Source: Io17-Chloro-G2 sp034420695 (GTDB lineage Bacteria; Chloroflexota; Dehalococcoidia; Lucifugimonadales; UBA3495). Taken from it: DNA of 64,000 bases. The translations under genes were made by a program, and so were the position numbers. Each line of letters starts with the position of its first letter. The stretch's first letter is position 1. The stretch spans positions 62,001-126,000 of the forward strand of contig DAOULB010000054.1 of the NCBI GenBank assembly GCA_034420695.1. The letters are read 5' to 3'. The notes under the pieces were generated by a model. It was not told the origin of the DNA and did no database searches. It worked only from the letters and a program-made list of their open reading frames with translations. Of the stretch, positions 1 through 8,981 are shown piece by piece.

Positions 1-80
1 TGGTCTTCGACAACATAGTCCACGGCGGGCAGATAGCCTACGTCAAGGGGTATCACCAAGGCATGGGCTGGTACGGTTAG
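1..80 (+). CDS. DinB-family protein, C-terminal end only
   Basis: The last 25 codons of a gene that begins left of the window, read in the frame starting at base 3 and ending with TAG. The tail carries HGGQIAYVKGYHQGMGW, which nearly matches the tail HGGQIAYLRGLYRGMGW of the complete DinB-like protein at 33213-33740, so the two are paralogs. DinB/YfiT proteins are four-helix bundles with a metal-binding histidine triad; the His in HGGQ is the third ligand position. As at the second locus, a small coiled-coil gene follows directly. The specific function is unknown. Confidence 0.75.
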   Translation, partial: VFDNIVHGGQIAYVKGYHQGMGWYG

Positions 81-164
81 GGGCGTCGGCGCCATCTGTA
101 AAAAAGGTGGCTCAGCTATTCACAATAACGGGGCACGCCAAGGCGGATCGCACAGGAAGCTGAC

Positions 165-404
165 ATGGCGACAGAATCCAGGCTGAGCAATGTTGAAGGC
201 AGGGTGGACGAGCTGTCTCGTTCCATCTCTGATTTCCGCGAAGACCTTAGGGCAATTCATGTCCGCATCGACCAATTGAGCGGTCGTATCGACCAACTGA
301 GCATTCAAGTAAATGGCCGCATCGACCGGTTGTTTCTGGCCGTGCTGGGGATCGGAGCTGCCCAAGTTGCCCTGCTGGTGACGCTGGTGGTCCGTCAGGG
401 GTAG
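165..404 (+). CDS. small coiled-coil protein with C-terminal membrane helix
   Basis: 79 residues starting at ATG with AGGA upstream. Residues about 5-55 form an amphipathic coiled coil with repeating hydrophobic positions (RIDQLSGRIDQLS repeats a seven-residue unit). Residues about 57-76 are a hydrophobic helix ending in a short basic tail, so it is probably a tail-anchored membrane protein. It sits 84 bp downstream of a DinB-like gene, and a similar small coiled-coil gene follows the second DinB gene at 33797, although that one lacks the membrane helix. No named family recognised; the reading frame and ribosome site support it being real. Confidence 0.6.
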   Translation: MATESRLSNVEGRVDELSRSISDFREDLRAIHVRIDQLSGRIDQLSIQVNGRIDRLFLAVLGIGAAQVALLVTLVVRQG

Positions 405-522
405 GCACAAACGCCCGATCTAGGATTAGAGAATGGCGTTTGCCGGCGGCTATCCCACACACTAGGTAGTGAACCCTTTGGAAAGGCTATAAACGCCGGT
501 CTTGTCCCTGGCCTCAGCGACT

Positions 523-1323
523 TCAGGAGCGCCGGCCCTTGTATAACCACTGGTAGCCTAGGGCCGCCAGCGCGCCTCCTGCTATGGGGCCGGCCCAGTA
601 TATCCAGTGATGGGACCACTCCCAGGCGATCAAGGCCGGACCGAAGCTGCGCGCCGGGTTCAGCGACGCGCCTGAAATCGGGATGCCGAACACGTTGGTG
701 ACCAGCACCGTCAGACCAATGGCTATCGGGGCGAACCTTCGCAGTTCCGGTGAGTCCACCGCGGTGGCGAAAATCACAAAGACCAAGGCGAATGTCAGCA
801 CCGCCTCGGTGATAAGCCCCGCGCTCCAAGACACCCCCGGCCCCACGGCATGAGCCCCTAATGTGGTGTCCGCCGCGCCCGGCACCACCGCCAGCAGCAA
901 CAGGGCTCCCAGCGCCGCGCCCCCAAGCTGCGCTGCCCAGTATGCGGCGGCGCGGGCGGCGGGAATCTGCCCGGCGATCAGCATGCAGAAGGTCACCGCC
1001 GGGTTGATGTGTGCGCCGGAAATGTTGATGGTAGCGTAGACCAAAGCCGTTATTGCCAACCCGTGGATCGCTGCAATCAGGAACAAGCGGGGAACGTCCA
1101 TCTCGCCGCCGGACATTTGCCCCGTTACCACCACGGTTCCGGCCCCGATGAATATGAAGAGAAAAGCGGCAATGAATTCCGCCAGTCCGCACTGCCATAG
1201 CCCCAGGGGCAACGGTTTACTGTTATCGGCGTCCCTTGGTTCCATTGCGGTTTCTAGTGAGCTCTTTGGGCTGGTTTCCAGTGTCTGCTTTCCAGCCAGT
1301 TTTCTTACCCAAGTGTGAGCCAT
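523..1323 (-). CDS. MIP-family channel (aquaporin/glycerol facilitator)
   Basis: 266 residues, a normal aquaporin length apart from an extra hydrophilic N-terminus of about 40 residues. Both pore half-helix signatures are present: GAHINPAVT (NPA at residues 107-109) and GASLNPARSFGPAL (NPA at 222-224, followed by the filter Arg226). Six hydrophobic helices flank them. His88 in AIHGLA and the segment TFALVFVIFATAVD resemble plant tonoplast aquaporins (TIP type) more than bacterial AqpZ, which would widen the pore toward ammonia or other small neutral solutes; that is inference. Met27 is an alternative start but lacks a ribosome site. An AT-rich promoter region lies upstream. Confidence 0.9.
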   Translation of the reverse strand: MAHTWVRKLAGKQTLETSPKSSLETAMEPRDADNSKPLPLGLWQCGLAEFIAAFLFIFIGAGTVVVTGQMSGGEMDVPRLFLIAAIHGLAITALVYATINISGAHINPAVTFCMLIAGQIPAARAAAYWAAQLGGAALGALLLLAVVPGAADTTLGAHAVGPGVSWSAGLITEAVLTFALVFVIFATAVDSPELRRFAPIAIGLTVLVTNVFGIPISGASLNPARSFGPALIAWEWSHHWIYWAGPIAGGALAALGYQWLYKGRRS

Positions 1324-1360
1324 CCCTATTTCCTAACTCCTTGCTTAACGACCTCGTCTT

Positions 1361-1413
1361 GGAATTATATATTTGTTAGTAGTTATTATTATATAATATC
1401 TAATATAAGACTC
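1361..1413 (-). promoter_or_regulatory. AT-rich promoter region of the aquaporin gene
   Basis: An almost pure A/T island in GC-rich surroundings. On the minus strand it contains TATAAT (1364-1369) about 40 bases upstream of the aquaporin start. No good -35 hexamer stands at 17 bases (ATAATA only), so the exact promoter is uncertain. Confidence 0.4.
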
Positions 1414-1437
1414 CACCTCGGCTGTGGCAACAAAAAA

Positions 1438-1460
1438 GACACCTTCAAGGCGAAGGTGTC
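1438..1460 (-). terminator. rho-independent terminator
   Basis: Perfect 9-bp inverted repeat GACACCTTC / GAAGGTGTC with a 5-base loop. On the minus strand the stem is followed directly by six T (1432-1437). It would end transcription of the amidohydrolase/SDR operon (stop at 1607) before the aquaporin promoter. Confidence 0.75.
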
Positions 1461-1606
1461 CTCTTGTTGAACGGGGTTAACGCCTCCATCAGGCCCCGGA
1501 ATCATACCGGTCCCCCAAGAGGGCTGTTGGACTGGGCCAAATCAACTGTTCAGTGCCCCGGTTTCATTCTGCTACAGGCTCCCTTGAAAGCCCAAAAAGG
1601 AAAGTC

Positions 1607-2698
1607 CTATAGAGCGTACAGGGCCTTGGGGTTGTGGTGCAATATCCTGTCTTTGGTTTCCTGGCTGATGTCGCCCTGCTTCTGGAGGTTCAAGATGGCC
1701 TCCAGTTCGCTGGAGGTATCGGTATGGCCGTAGTCGGTGCCGATAACCAGGCAGTTTTCGCCGGAGTACCTGAGGATATAGGGCAGGTCGTCGTCGCTCT
1801 CGCAGGTGACGTGTATCTTGTACTCCCCGAAGGGGTCCTCCGGGAAGCTCTTCCCCTGGCTGCCTAGGCGGCGGGCGGCCTCGTGATGGACCCAAGGCAG
1901 CCATTGGGCCGAGGCCTCAATGAACCCCCAGCGCAGGTTGGGGAACAAGCGTGGAACCTCGCTCATCAGCAGCATGAAGCAGGATGCCATCACCGGCACC
2001 CGGAAGGAGTAAAATCCCCCCTCCACCGGGAACGATTTCGTCAGGTCCAGGTTGGCCGGGTTGCCGTTGCCCACGTGGACCACAATAGCCATGTCCAGGC
2101 GGGCGGCCTCTTCGAAGATGGGGTAAAAGTAAGGGTCGATGAGGGAACGGGCGCCCTCCAGTGGCCTCATGCACACTGCCACCGCGCCGTTCTCATGGGC
2201 CTCCCGCAGTTGTAAGAGAGCTTCGTCCATTGCCATCGTGGGCACCACGCAGGACCACCGCAGGCGTCCTTGGCCTTGGGCCCAGACCCCGGCCAGCCAG
2301 CGGTTCCAACTCCTGCAGAGGGCCACGTCCACGTCGGGCTTTTCGGCCACCGGCTCTATGAACAGGGTGTTGTGTAGCACTTGGACGTCCACGCCTAATT
2401 CGTCCATGTGCTTCAAGCGCAGGGAGACGTCGTCCACCTCCCTGGCTGCCTGGGGCGTCTCGAAGTTCCTGCCAGTCTGCTGCGACCTCTCCCGCAGTTG
2501 CTGCTCGGTCAGGGTCGGAAATCGCAACCCCCGTATCTTGCCTCCGATCGCCCAGTACTGGCGGGTGGGATCGTTGGGAGTGTGCAGCAACTGGGGCCGG
2601 TACTTCTCTTCCGACGGCTCCAAGTAGTCCCAAGTGTGCTCGGTTTCCAGCACGTGAGCGTCGGCGTCAATTATCTGCAGCTTGGTCTGGGTGGCCAT
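1607..2698 (-). CDS. amidohydrolase-2 family metal-dependent hydrolase
   Basis: 363 residues with the layout of PF04909 TIM-barrel hydrolases and decarboxylases (ACMSD-like). Metal ligands are visible: IDADAHV near the N-terminus (Asp11, Asp13, His15, the DxDxH variant of HxH), VVHVGN (His208), GFIEAS (Glu261) and GTDYGHTD (Asp322). A GGGAGGA site precedes the ATG. It lies 18 bp downstream of an SDR gene, so the two are co-transcribed. A paralog at 11783-12847 is also paired with an SDR. Substrate unknown; hydrolysis or decarboxylation of an aromatic or cyclic compound is possible. Confidence 0.85.
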   Translation of the reverse strand: MATQTKLQIIDADAHVLETEHTWDYLEPSEEKYRPQLLHTPNDPTRQYWAIGGKIRGLRFPTLTEQQLRERSQQTGRNFETPQAAREVDDVSLRLKHMDELGVDVQVLHNTLFIEPVAEKPDVDVALCRSWNRWLAGVWAQGQGRLRWSCVVPTMAMDEALLQLREAHENGAVAVCMRPLEGARSLIDPYFYPIFEEAARLDMAIVVHVGNGNPANLDLTKSFPVEGGFYSFRVPVMASCFMLLMSEVPRLFPNLRWGFIEASAQWLPWVHHEAARRLGSQGKSFPEDPFGEYKIHVTCESDDDLPYILRYSGENCLVIGTDYGHTDTSSELEAILNLQKQGDISQETKDRILHHNPKALYAL

Positions 2699-2716
2699 AA
2701 AGTCCTCCCGGCTCTC

Positions 2717-3481
2717 CTAATGCATCCAGACTCCGCCGTCCACCACCACCGTCTGGCCGGTCATGAAGTCGCTGTCCGGGGAACACAGGAATATCACCGG
2801 CCCCACCAAGTCTTCCGGCATTTCCGCGCGCTTGATGGCCCGGGTCTGGATCCGCATCTGCCTTTGCTGCTCTGCCCGCTCATCCACGTCGTCCATGGTG
2901 ATGGTCAGGCCGGGGGCCACGGCGTTGACGTTGATCCCGTAGTCTCCCAGTTCCCGGGCCAAGCCGCGGGTAAAGCCGATGACTCCGGCCTTGGAGGTGA
3001 CGTAGTGTAACGACCCGGAGCCCCGGGAGACCGTCCCGGAGCTGACGTTCACTATCTTGCCGCTTCCCTGCTCCTTCATGCCCGGCACCACCGCCCGGCT
3101 ACAGAGGAAGATGCCCCGCAGGTTCACCGCCATCAGCCGGTCCCACTCCGCTACCGGCAGGTCCTCGATGGGGCCGTGATACATGGCCGGCCGCTGGAAG
3201 ATGGCGGCGTTGTTCACCAGCCCGTCTATCCGGCCAAAGCGCTCCAAGGCCGCATTGGCCAGATTCGCAGCGTCGGCTTCGTTGGAAACGTCGGTTGCCA
3301 CGGCCAAGGCGTCGTTGCCCGCCTCCGCCAAGGCCGATGCCGCCGACTCGGCGGCTTGGGCGTCGATGTCTGCAATCACCACCCGGGCTCCCTCCCCGGC
3401 CAAGCCCTCGCAGTAGGCCCGGCCAATGCCGTGGGCCCCGCCGGTGACGATGATTACCTTGTCCTTCAACCTGTCCACCAT
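2717..3481 (-). CDS. short-chain dehydrogenase/reductase (classical SDR)
   Basis: 254 residues. Cofactor loop TGGAHGIG (13-20), Asp at the end of strand 2 (IADID) suggesting NAD preference, NNAA (90-93), catalytic Ser near 147 (VNVSS), Tyr160 and Lys164 (YVTSK), and the usual C-terminal GQTVVVDGG. All catalytic residues are intact. AAAGGGGG precedes the start. First gene of a two-gene operon with the amidohydrolase at 1607-2698. Substrate unknown. Confidence 0.88.
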   Translation of the reverse strand: MVDRLKDKVIIVTGGAHGIGRAYCEGLAGEGARVVIADIDAQAAESAASALAEAGNDALAVATDVSNEADAANLANAALERFGRIDGLVNNAAIFQRPAMYHGPIEDLPVAEWDRLMAVNLRGIFLCSRAVVPGMKEQGSGKIVNVSSGTVSRGSGSLHYVTSKAGVIGFTRGLARELGDYGINVNAVAPGLTITMDDVDERAEQQRQMRIQTRAIKRAEMPEDLVGPVIFLCSPDSDFMTGQTVVVDGGVWMH

Positions 3482-3710
3482 CTTGGGCCCCCTTTGGCTG
3501 CGTTTCCCGGGTAGTGCTTCCGGGCAGCCCTTCTAGGCTACGGCCCCTATTCTAGCAAAGCCGCCATTTCTGGCATAGGCTGGACTTCCCCAGAGCTATT
3601 CTTAGTTCATCGGTCGCAGATTCTTGGCCAAGGGATTATCATCTGGGGCAGCCGGTGTCGGGAGCGGCCAACCCCGCCGGCGCCAAACTTCAGATCTCAG
3701 GAGGTGGACC

Positions 3711-4016
3711 ATGCCCCGCGGAGACGAGCCCTTGGGCCCGGTGGCCAACCGTTTCCTGTTCGAGAACGAGCGGGTCAAAATGTGGAACCTCGAACTGGAG
3801 CCTGGAGAGAGCAGCGCCTGGCACGTCCACGACGAAGACTACCTGACCATCGTGGTGGAGCCCGGCAAGCTGCTGAGGGAATGGGAGGACGGTACCTCCG
3901 AAGAGTTGGAGTACCCCTTGGGCCAAGTCAACTTCACCGCCAAGCACGGCGCCCACCGGGTCACCAACATCGGCACGAGCCGCTACCGCAACGCCCTGGC
4001 CGAATTGAAACTGTGA
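3711..4016 (+). CDS. cupin-fold protein
   Basis: 101 residues from the ATG at 3711, chosen because AGGAGGTGG sits right in front; the open frame upstream lacks coding character. The small beta-barrel pattern fits the cupin superfamily: a metal-type motif WHVHDEDYLTIVVEPG (HxH then E) and a later G-x(3)-H segment (KHGAHRVTNIG). Single-domain cupins act as dioxygenases, isomerases or binding proteins; no substrate can be assigned. It stands alone between the SDR and the broken transporter. Confidence 0.7.
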   Translation: MPRGDEPLGPVANRFLFENERVKMWNLELEPGESSAWHVHDEDYLTIVVEPGKLLREWEDGTSEELEYPLGQVNFTAKHGAHRVTNIGTSRYRNALAELKL

Positions 4017-4060
4017 GTGTTTCCTGAATCCCGAACAGGGCAACTTTTCTCCGTCGGGAC

Positions 4061-5229
4061 TCAGCCTCCGGCGTTTTCCCCAAACTGCCTGCCGAAGAGA
4101 CTCATCATCAGCGCGCTTGCGATGGTGACGCCGAGGCACAGGTAGCCTATTCCCGCGTAGCCCGCGCTCGCCAATAATGCTCCCGCGACCCCGGCCCCCA
4201 GCACTCCGCCGACCTGGTTGCTGAAACCCATGAGACCCACTCCCGTGGCCTTGGATTGTCCTGAATATTCGGTGCTGGCGGTAACCAGGGCCGGGAACGA
4301 CACGCTCAGCAGGCCTGTTCCTACCGTTGCCACGGCCACCGAAGCCCAGAGTCCGAATTCAACGGTGAAGAACAGGAACCCGCAAACCCCTCCGGACACT
4401 GTGGCAGCAGCGATGAGCGCCGCGCGCTGCCTTCTGTTCACTACCAACGCCGCAGCATAGCTCCCGATCATCTGCCCAATTGCCACTAACGCCAGTGGCA
4501 GGGCCACAGATCCCAGGCTCAACTCATAGGTGTGTATCAGGTAGGCTGCAAGAAGCTGATCGTCCCCCAGAAAGCGATGCGCTGGGTCAGATTGACCACA
4601 ATGGCCACGCGGAAAAAGCGCAAGGACACCAGTTCCAAGTACCTGGAGAAGAAAACCCAATTGCGGACTCGTTCCCGTCCGTCTCTCGGAAGCCATATCC
4701 AGTTGGCCAAGAGCACTGCGCCAAACATCGAACCGGCAACCAGGAAGGCAAAACGCCAGTCACCCACGTTTGCCAGCAGGGCGACCGCCGGGACGCTGAC
4801 AGCCGAAGCCAGCCCTTGAGTTGCCACCAAGATTCCAAGCGCCTGGGCGCGCCTGGCCGTGGAAATGACGTCTGACACCGCCCCCACCACGGTGGGAGGA
4901 ATTATTCCACCGCCAAGGCCCGTCAGCACCCGGAGCGCCAGCAGCGTTTCAAAATTCGGCGCGAAGGCGGATGCAAGTATGGAAGCTGTGAGGACTGCCA
5001 TCCCGGCCAAGACCACCGGGCGGCGGCCAAAGGAATCGGACAATGGCCCCCCGGAGATCCCAGTGAATGCCCAGCCGGCGAAGGTCGCCGTGGCCAACTG
5101 GCCTGCGGCCGCCACAGATACTTCCAGGTCGGCCGCAATTTCCACCAGCAGCGGCGGAATAATCAGGATGGCGCTTATGTTGGCAAAGACGGTGAAAGCA
5201 AGCACGGCCAAGAGCCACGCTTTGTTCAC
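4061..5229 (-). pseudogene. MFS transporter interrupted by a frameshift
   Basis: Two overlapping minus-strand frames together give a complete 12-helix major facilitator of about 390 residues. The N-terminal six helices run from GTG 5229 (preceded by AGGGGAG) and include the loop motif GPLSDSFGRRPVVLAG. That frame ends soon after FWGTISFL near base 4545. The C-terminal six helices continue in another frame from AAYLIHTYEL near 4550 to the stop at 4061. One missing base around 4547-4556 would explain it. Either the gene is inactivated or the base is a sequencing error. Divergent from the ThDP enzyme gene; substrate unknown. Confidence 0.75.
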
Positions 5230-5441
5230 CCCACTCTCCCCTGATTGAGCCGTTTGCGTTTCGATGCGGTTCGTTCCCCGGTGGACAATTTCTCCATCCA
5301 AGGCTAACATGCCGGGGTTGCTTTCAACACGCCCTGCCGCCGGATGCTCATTTTCGGGGTCTCTGGAATGATCAGGCGCCCGCACTGCGGCTCTGTTCGG
5401 TGGGTGGAAAGATCTTTCATAGTTAGCTAAGGAGAATAGGA

Positions 5442-7052
5442 ATGGCCCAGATGACAGGCGGACAGGCCTTGGCCCGGTCAATGCATCGTGAGGGAATCGA
5501 TACCATATTTGGGCTGCCGGGTGTCCAGCTTTATCATGCCTTGGGCGGCCTGCTGGAAATCCCGGGACTCCGGTTCATCAACACCAGGCACGAACAGGGC
5601 ACCACCTACATGGCCGACGGTTTCGCCCGGGCGGCTGGAAAGGTGGGCACCGCCATGGTGGTGCCGGGCCCCGGGCTGCTCAACGCCTGCGCCGGCCTTT
5701 CCGACGCCTATGCCACCTCCTCCCCGGTGCTGCTGGTGTCCGGCCAAATCAACATCGACCGCATCGGCAGGGACACGGGCGTCCTCCACGAAATCAACGA
5801 CCAGTTGGATGTCGTCCGGACCATCACCAAGTGGTGCTCCCGGATTACCGACCCCACCAAGATACCCGAGGCAGTCCACGAGGCCTTCCGCCAGATGCGG
5901 ACCGGGCGTCCCAGGCCGGTGGAAATAGAAATCCCCCCGGAGACCCTGGCCCAAACTGCGGACATAGAGCTGTTGGAACCGGGCATCTACGGTCCGGAGG
6001 CCCCGGACGCTGCCAGCGTGGACCAAGCTGCCGCTCTCATTGCCAAGTCCGAACGCCCGGTCATCTGGGCCGGCGGAGGAGTCATCCGCTCCGGCGCGTC
6101 CCAAGCCCTGGCTTCCTTGGCCGAGTTGCTGCAAGCCCCGGTCATCAATACCCCCGAGGGCAAGGGGGCCATTTCATCCCGCAGTTACCTGTCCTTGGGC
6201 ACGGCCAAGGCCGGCCAGGCCCGTCCTGACCTAGACCCGATGCACCTGTACGCCAAGGACTGCGACCTGATTTTGGCTGTGGGCACCCGCTTTGCCACCC
6301 ACACCTTGGACCCCGATATGCCGGTGGTGCAGATAGACGTGGACCCAGAGGAAGCTGGCAGGAACCACGCCAACACCCAGGCGGTGGTCGGCGATGCTCG
6401 GCTGTCCCTGGAGGCCCTGCAGGACGCCCTGAACTCCCGCGGGCCCAGGGATTCCCGCCGGCAGGAGTTCGAGGCCTTCCGGGCCGAGCGGGATGAAGTG
6501 ATGGTGGGAGTCTTGCCCCAGCACCCCTACATGGTGGCCCTGCGGGACGCCATTCCCGACGACGGCGTCATGGTGGTGGACTCCACCCAAGTGGGCTACC
6601 ACAGCAACACCTTCTACCCGGTGTACGAGCCCGGCACCTACATGAACTCCTCATACCAAGGCAACCTGGGTTACGCTTTCCCCACCGCCTTGGGCGCCAA
6701 GGTGGCCCTGCCGGACCGGGCGGTAGTGTCCCTATCCGGCGATGGCGGGTTCATGTTCAATGTGCAGGAACTGGCTTCGGCGGTGCACCACGGCATCAAC
6801 CTGGTCGCCGTGGTGTTTAACGACAGCGCCTACGGCAACGTGCTGCGGGACATGAACGACCTCTTCGGCGGCCAGGACCTGGGGGCGCAACTCCACAACC
6901 CCGACTTCGTCAAGGTAGCCGAGGCCTTCGGGGCCGACGCCATGCGGGCCATGAACCCCGAGGAACTGAACGGGTGCTTGAAGGAGGCCTTGGCCAACAA
7001 CCGGCCGACCCTCATCGAAGCCCCGGTGGACAAGATGCCCCGGGGCAGGTAG
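5442..7052 (+). CDS. thiamine-diphosphate-dependent enzyme (acetolactate synthase/decarboxylase-like)
   Basis: 536 residues with the three-domain ThDP fold. The catalytic Glu51 sits in TRHEQGTTYMADGFAR, the central domain spans about 190-330, and the ThDP/Mg signature starts at GDGG (433-436) and ends at Asn460. AAGGAGAA precedes the ATG. This group includes acetolactate synthase, benzoylformate decarboxylase and other 2-keto acid lyases. No small regulatory subunit gene (ilvN) and no ilvC are nearby, so a catabolic 2-keto acid decarboxylase or carboligase is more likely than branched-chain amino acid synthesis; that is inference. Confidence 0.85.
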   Translation: MAQMTGGQALARSMHREGIDTIFGLPGVQLYHALGGLLEIPGLRFINTRHEQGTTYMADGFARAAGKVGTAMVVPGPGLLNACAGLSDAYATSSPVLLVSGQINIDRIGRDTGVLHEINDQLDVVRTITKWCSRITDPTKIPEAVHEAFRQMRTGRPRPVEIEIPPETLAQTADIELLEPGIYGPEAPDAASVDQAAALIAKSERPVIWAGGGVIRSGASQALASLAELLQAPVINTPEGKGAISSRSYLSLGTAKAGQARPDLDPMHLYAKDCDLILAVGTRFATHTLDPDMPVVQIDVDPEEAGRNHANTQAVVGDARLSLEALQDALNSRGPRDSRRQEFEAFRAERDEVMVGVLPQHPYMVALRDAIPDDGVMVVDSTQVGYHSNTFYPVYEPGTYMNSSYQGNLGYAFPTALGAKVALPDRAVVSLSGDGGFMFNVQELASAVHHGINLVAVVFNDSAYGNVLRDMNDLFGGQDLGAQLHNPDFVKVAEAFGADAMRAMNPEELNGCLKEALANNRPTLIEAPVDKMPRGR

Positions 7053-7094
7053 CAGCGCCGCCGCCCCGGCCAAGTGTCACCGAACCGTAGCGGT

Positions 7095-7125
7095 AGTAGG
7101 GACAGGTTTCAAACCTTCCCCTACT
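7095..7125. terminator. inverted repeat between convergent genes
   Basis: AGTAGGG (7095-7101) pairs with CCCTACT (7119-7125), and AGGTTT pairs with AAACCT inside. It lies between the convergent ThDP enzyme and FKBP genes and overlaps the FKBP stop codon. There is no clear T tract, so a terminator role is tentative. Confidence 0.35.
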
Positions 7126-7711
7126 TCAGGCCCAGCAGCTCCACCTCGAACTTCAGCGTGGCGCCGGGAGGGATGACACCGCCGGCGCCGCGATCGCCGT
7201 AGGCCAAGTCCGCCGGGATAATCAGTTCCCGCTTACCGCCCACGTTCATCGAGGCGACTCCCTCGTCCCAACCCCGGATGACTCGCCCAGCCCCCAGCGG
7301 GAACTCGAAGGGCGTGCCCCGGTCCACGGAACTGTCGAACTTGCTCCCATCCAAGAGCCAGCCGGTGTAGTGGACCACGGCCGTCACCCCCGCTCGCGCA
7401 GCTTCGCCGTCGCCTACCGTCAAGTCTTTGTACTGCAAGCCCGATGGAGTCGTCGTGTATTCTTCCATGCTTACCTCGTTGGGGGTCGTGTCAGACCCTG
7501 ATTCCGGAGCAGCGGAGCTTTGCTCTACCGCTGCCCCATTGGCATCGGATTCGGCTGTCGGTGTGGGAACAGAGGTCGCTGTGGGTGCGGTCGTTGGTGT
7601 AGGAACAGGCGTGGGTGCCAATGTGGCTGTGGGAACGGGCTCCGGCTGGCCGCAGCCCATCGCAACAGCTAACAGCCCTCCAAACACTGCCAACACCACA
7701 AACCGCCGCAC
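7121..7711 (-). CDS. FKBP-type peptidyl-prolyl isomerase lipoprotein
   Basis: 196 residues. A lipoprotein signal peptide ends in the lipobox LAVAMGC with Cys20 as the acylation site. A low-complexity linker rich in Pro, Thr and Val (about 22-55) follows, then an FKBP domain at about 88-196 with VHYTGWLLDGSKFDSS, GWDEGVASMNVGGKREL and PADLAYGDRGAGGVIPP. The domain length and active-site aromatics look complete. It probably assists folding of exported proteins at the outer face of the membrane. Confidence 0.9.
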   Translation of the reverse strand: MRRFVVLAVFGGLLAVAMGCGQPEPVPTATLAPTPVPTPTTAPTATSVPTPTAESDANGAAVEQSSAAPESGSDTTPNEVSMEEYTTTPSGLQYKDLTVGDGEAARAGVTAVVHYTGWLLDGSKFDSSVDRGTPFEFPLGAGRVIRGWDEGVASMNVGGKRELIIPADLAYGDRGAGGVIPPGATLKFEVELLGLK

Positions 7712-7831
7712 GCCTCAACCTCCCGGGAAAAAGCTGGGAGCAATGGTAGCACATCCGGCAATTGATTTTAGATTGGCTGGCGGGCCCTGTGGTAAAGTGG
7801 CTTCTTGGGTGTGACCAAAGGAGGACGGCAA

Positions 7832-8220
7832 TTGACGCTGAGCCAAGCCAGCCGGGATACCTTCGATGATGCCAGGTTCATGTATGAGAGCGCCTTGAGG
7901 CAACTCGAAACCGGCGACATACGTGATGCGGCCGAGAAAGCATGGGGCGCCACCAAGCGGGCTACCGATGCCCTGATCTGTCTTTGACGGGGACTGAGCC
8001 TGGGAGTATGCCTGGCACCACGGTTGAACTACGAAGGCTGATTCCCCCGCATCCCGAAATCGAGTCCCTGATAGGCCAATACCTTATAGCGAGGGACTTT
8101 CTCCACGGCTATTGTTTCTATATGGGCATGATTGACCCTCGGGACGATACCGAACGCAGAATCAGGGGAACCGTCGACTATATTCGAGCGTACGAAGAAT
8201 TAGCAGATTCGCAGGGGTAG
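7832..8220 (+). pseudogene. PaREP1/HEPN-like protein broken by a frameshift
   Basis: Starts at TTG 7832 with AAAGGAGG seven bases upstream. The first part (SQASRDTFDDARFMYESAL, then AEKAWGATKRATDALI) matches the helical start of the intact paralog-like gene at 41217-41600, which has AEKLWGATSQALKAY. It hits TGA at 7985-7987. The rest (LRRLIPPHPEIESLIGQYL, RDFLHGYCFYMGM, ERRIRGTVDYIRAYEELA) continues in another frame to TAG at 8220, consistent with one added or two lost bases near 7975-7986. PaREP1/HEPN proteins are all-alpha and often pair with nucleotidyltransferases; no partner is present. Confidence 0.6.
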
Positions 8221-8382
8221 GTATGCCTACTTAAAGGCAATCAAGTCGCACGAAACTCCCACTCCGTAACCATCGGAACCAGGACGGCTTAGCGTTGCGG
8301 TGTAGTTGGCAAGTTCATAAAATGGCAGCAGTTATAGGGATACCGAAAAGGTATCTGTTGACATTGACGCCAATACTCCAAG

Positions 8383-8757
8383 ATGTTCCGAGACCATGAA
8401 GCCAAATACCTTTTCGCCTCCGTCCTTATCGCCTAATGCGTTGTTGGGTGGACAGCATGGTACGAGGTTGCTCACGTAGATAGGGGATCGTTCCCGGACA
8501 CCGTTACCGCCATTGGTCAGGGAATCAGTGCATCAGTGGCGGTGGCAATCCTCAGTCTGGCATCGTGGGAGACGGTGATGGTTCTAGCAAGAAGAATCAA
8601 TGAGCGGCGAGACCAAGCGAAACTGAAAGAGGGACGTCAACAGGCACACCAAGAATGGATAGAGTATGAGCGGCGGAAGCAGCAGGCCGAAGCCGCTGGC
8701 ATAGAATTCACCGAACCTTCTCCAGCCGAGAAAGATGCCAATGCCCCCAATTCGTAG
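8383..8757 (+). pseudogene. small membrane protein gene interrupted by TAA
   Basis: From ATG 8383 the frame reads a hydrophobic segment KYLFASVLIA, then TAA at 8434-8436, then carries on with CVVGWTAWYEVAHVDRG, a second hydrophobic segment (SVAVAILSLASWETVMVLA) and a basic, charged tail rich in Arg, Glu and Gln ending at TAG 8757. The sequence on both sides of the stop forms one membrane segment, so a one-base nonsense change (TAT or CAA to TAA) is likely. If only the downstream part is made, GTG 8536 would be the start (73 residues). A hairpin at 8339-8355 and TTGACA at 8358 lie upstream. No family recognised. Confidence 0.5.
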
Positions 8758-8942
8758 ATAAAGCGCTCCAAATTCCTCTCCCCTCGTTTATGACACACCT
8801 GCAAGTCAAGAAGGGCGAGTGCCAGAATTAGTCGGCACATATATTAATCCGGGCGGAGTTAACAGAGAGTCCCGGCGCCCCCACCAGCACTGATGATACT
8901 GCCCCCGGTTGACACATCCATGCGTTTCTAATAGCGACTGTT

Positions 8943-8978
8943 CGAGCCGCCGAAGAACTGGCGGATTCAGAGGGATAA
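8943..8978 (+). pseudogene. remnant of a second PaREP1/HEPN-like gene tail
   Basis: Twelve codons reading RAAEELADSEG then TAA, nearly the same as the tail RAYEELADSQG of the broken gene that ends at 8220. No open frame leads into it. It looks like the surviving 3 prime end of a duplicated copy. Confidence 0.4.
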
Positions 8979-8981
8979 GCT

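Noticed and set aside
395..1198. Minus-strand 267-codon frame inside the aquaporin region
   Set aside because: Overlaps the aquaporin in another frame; Arg/Gly-rich with no motif, so a shadow.
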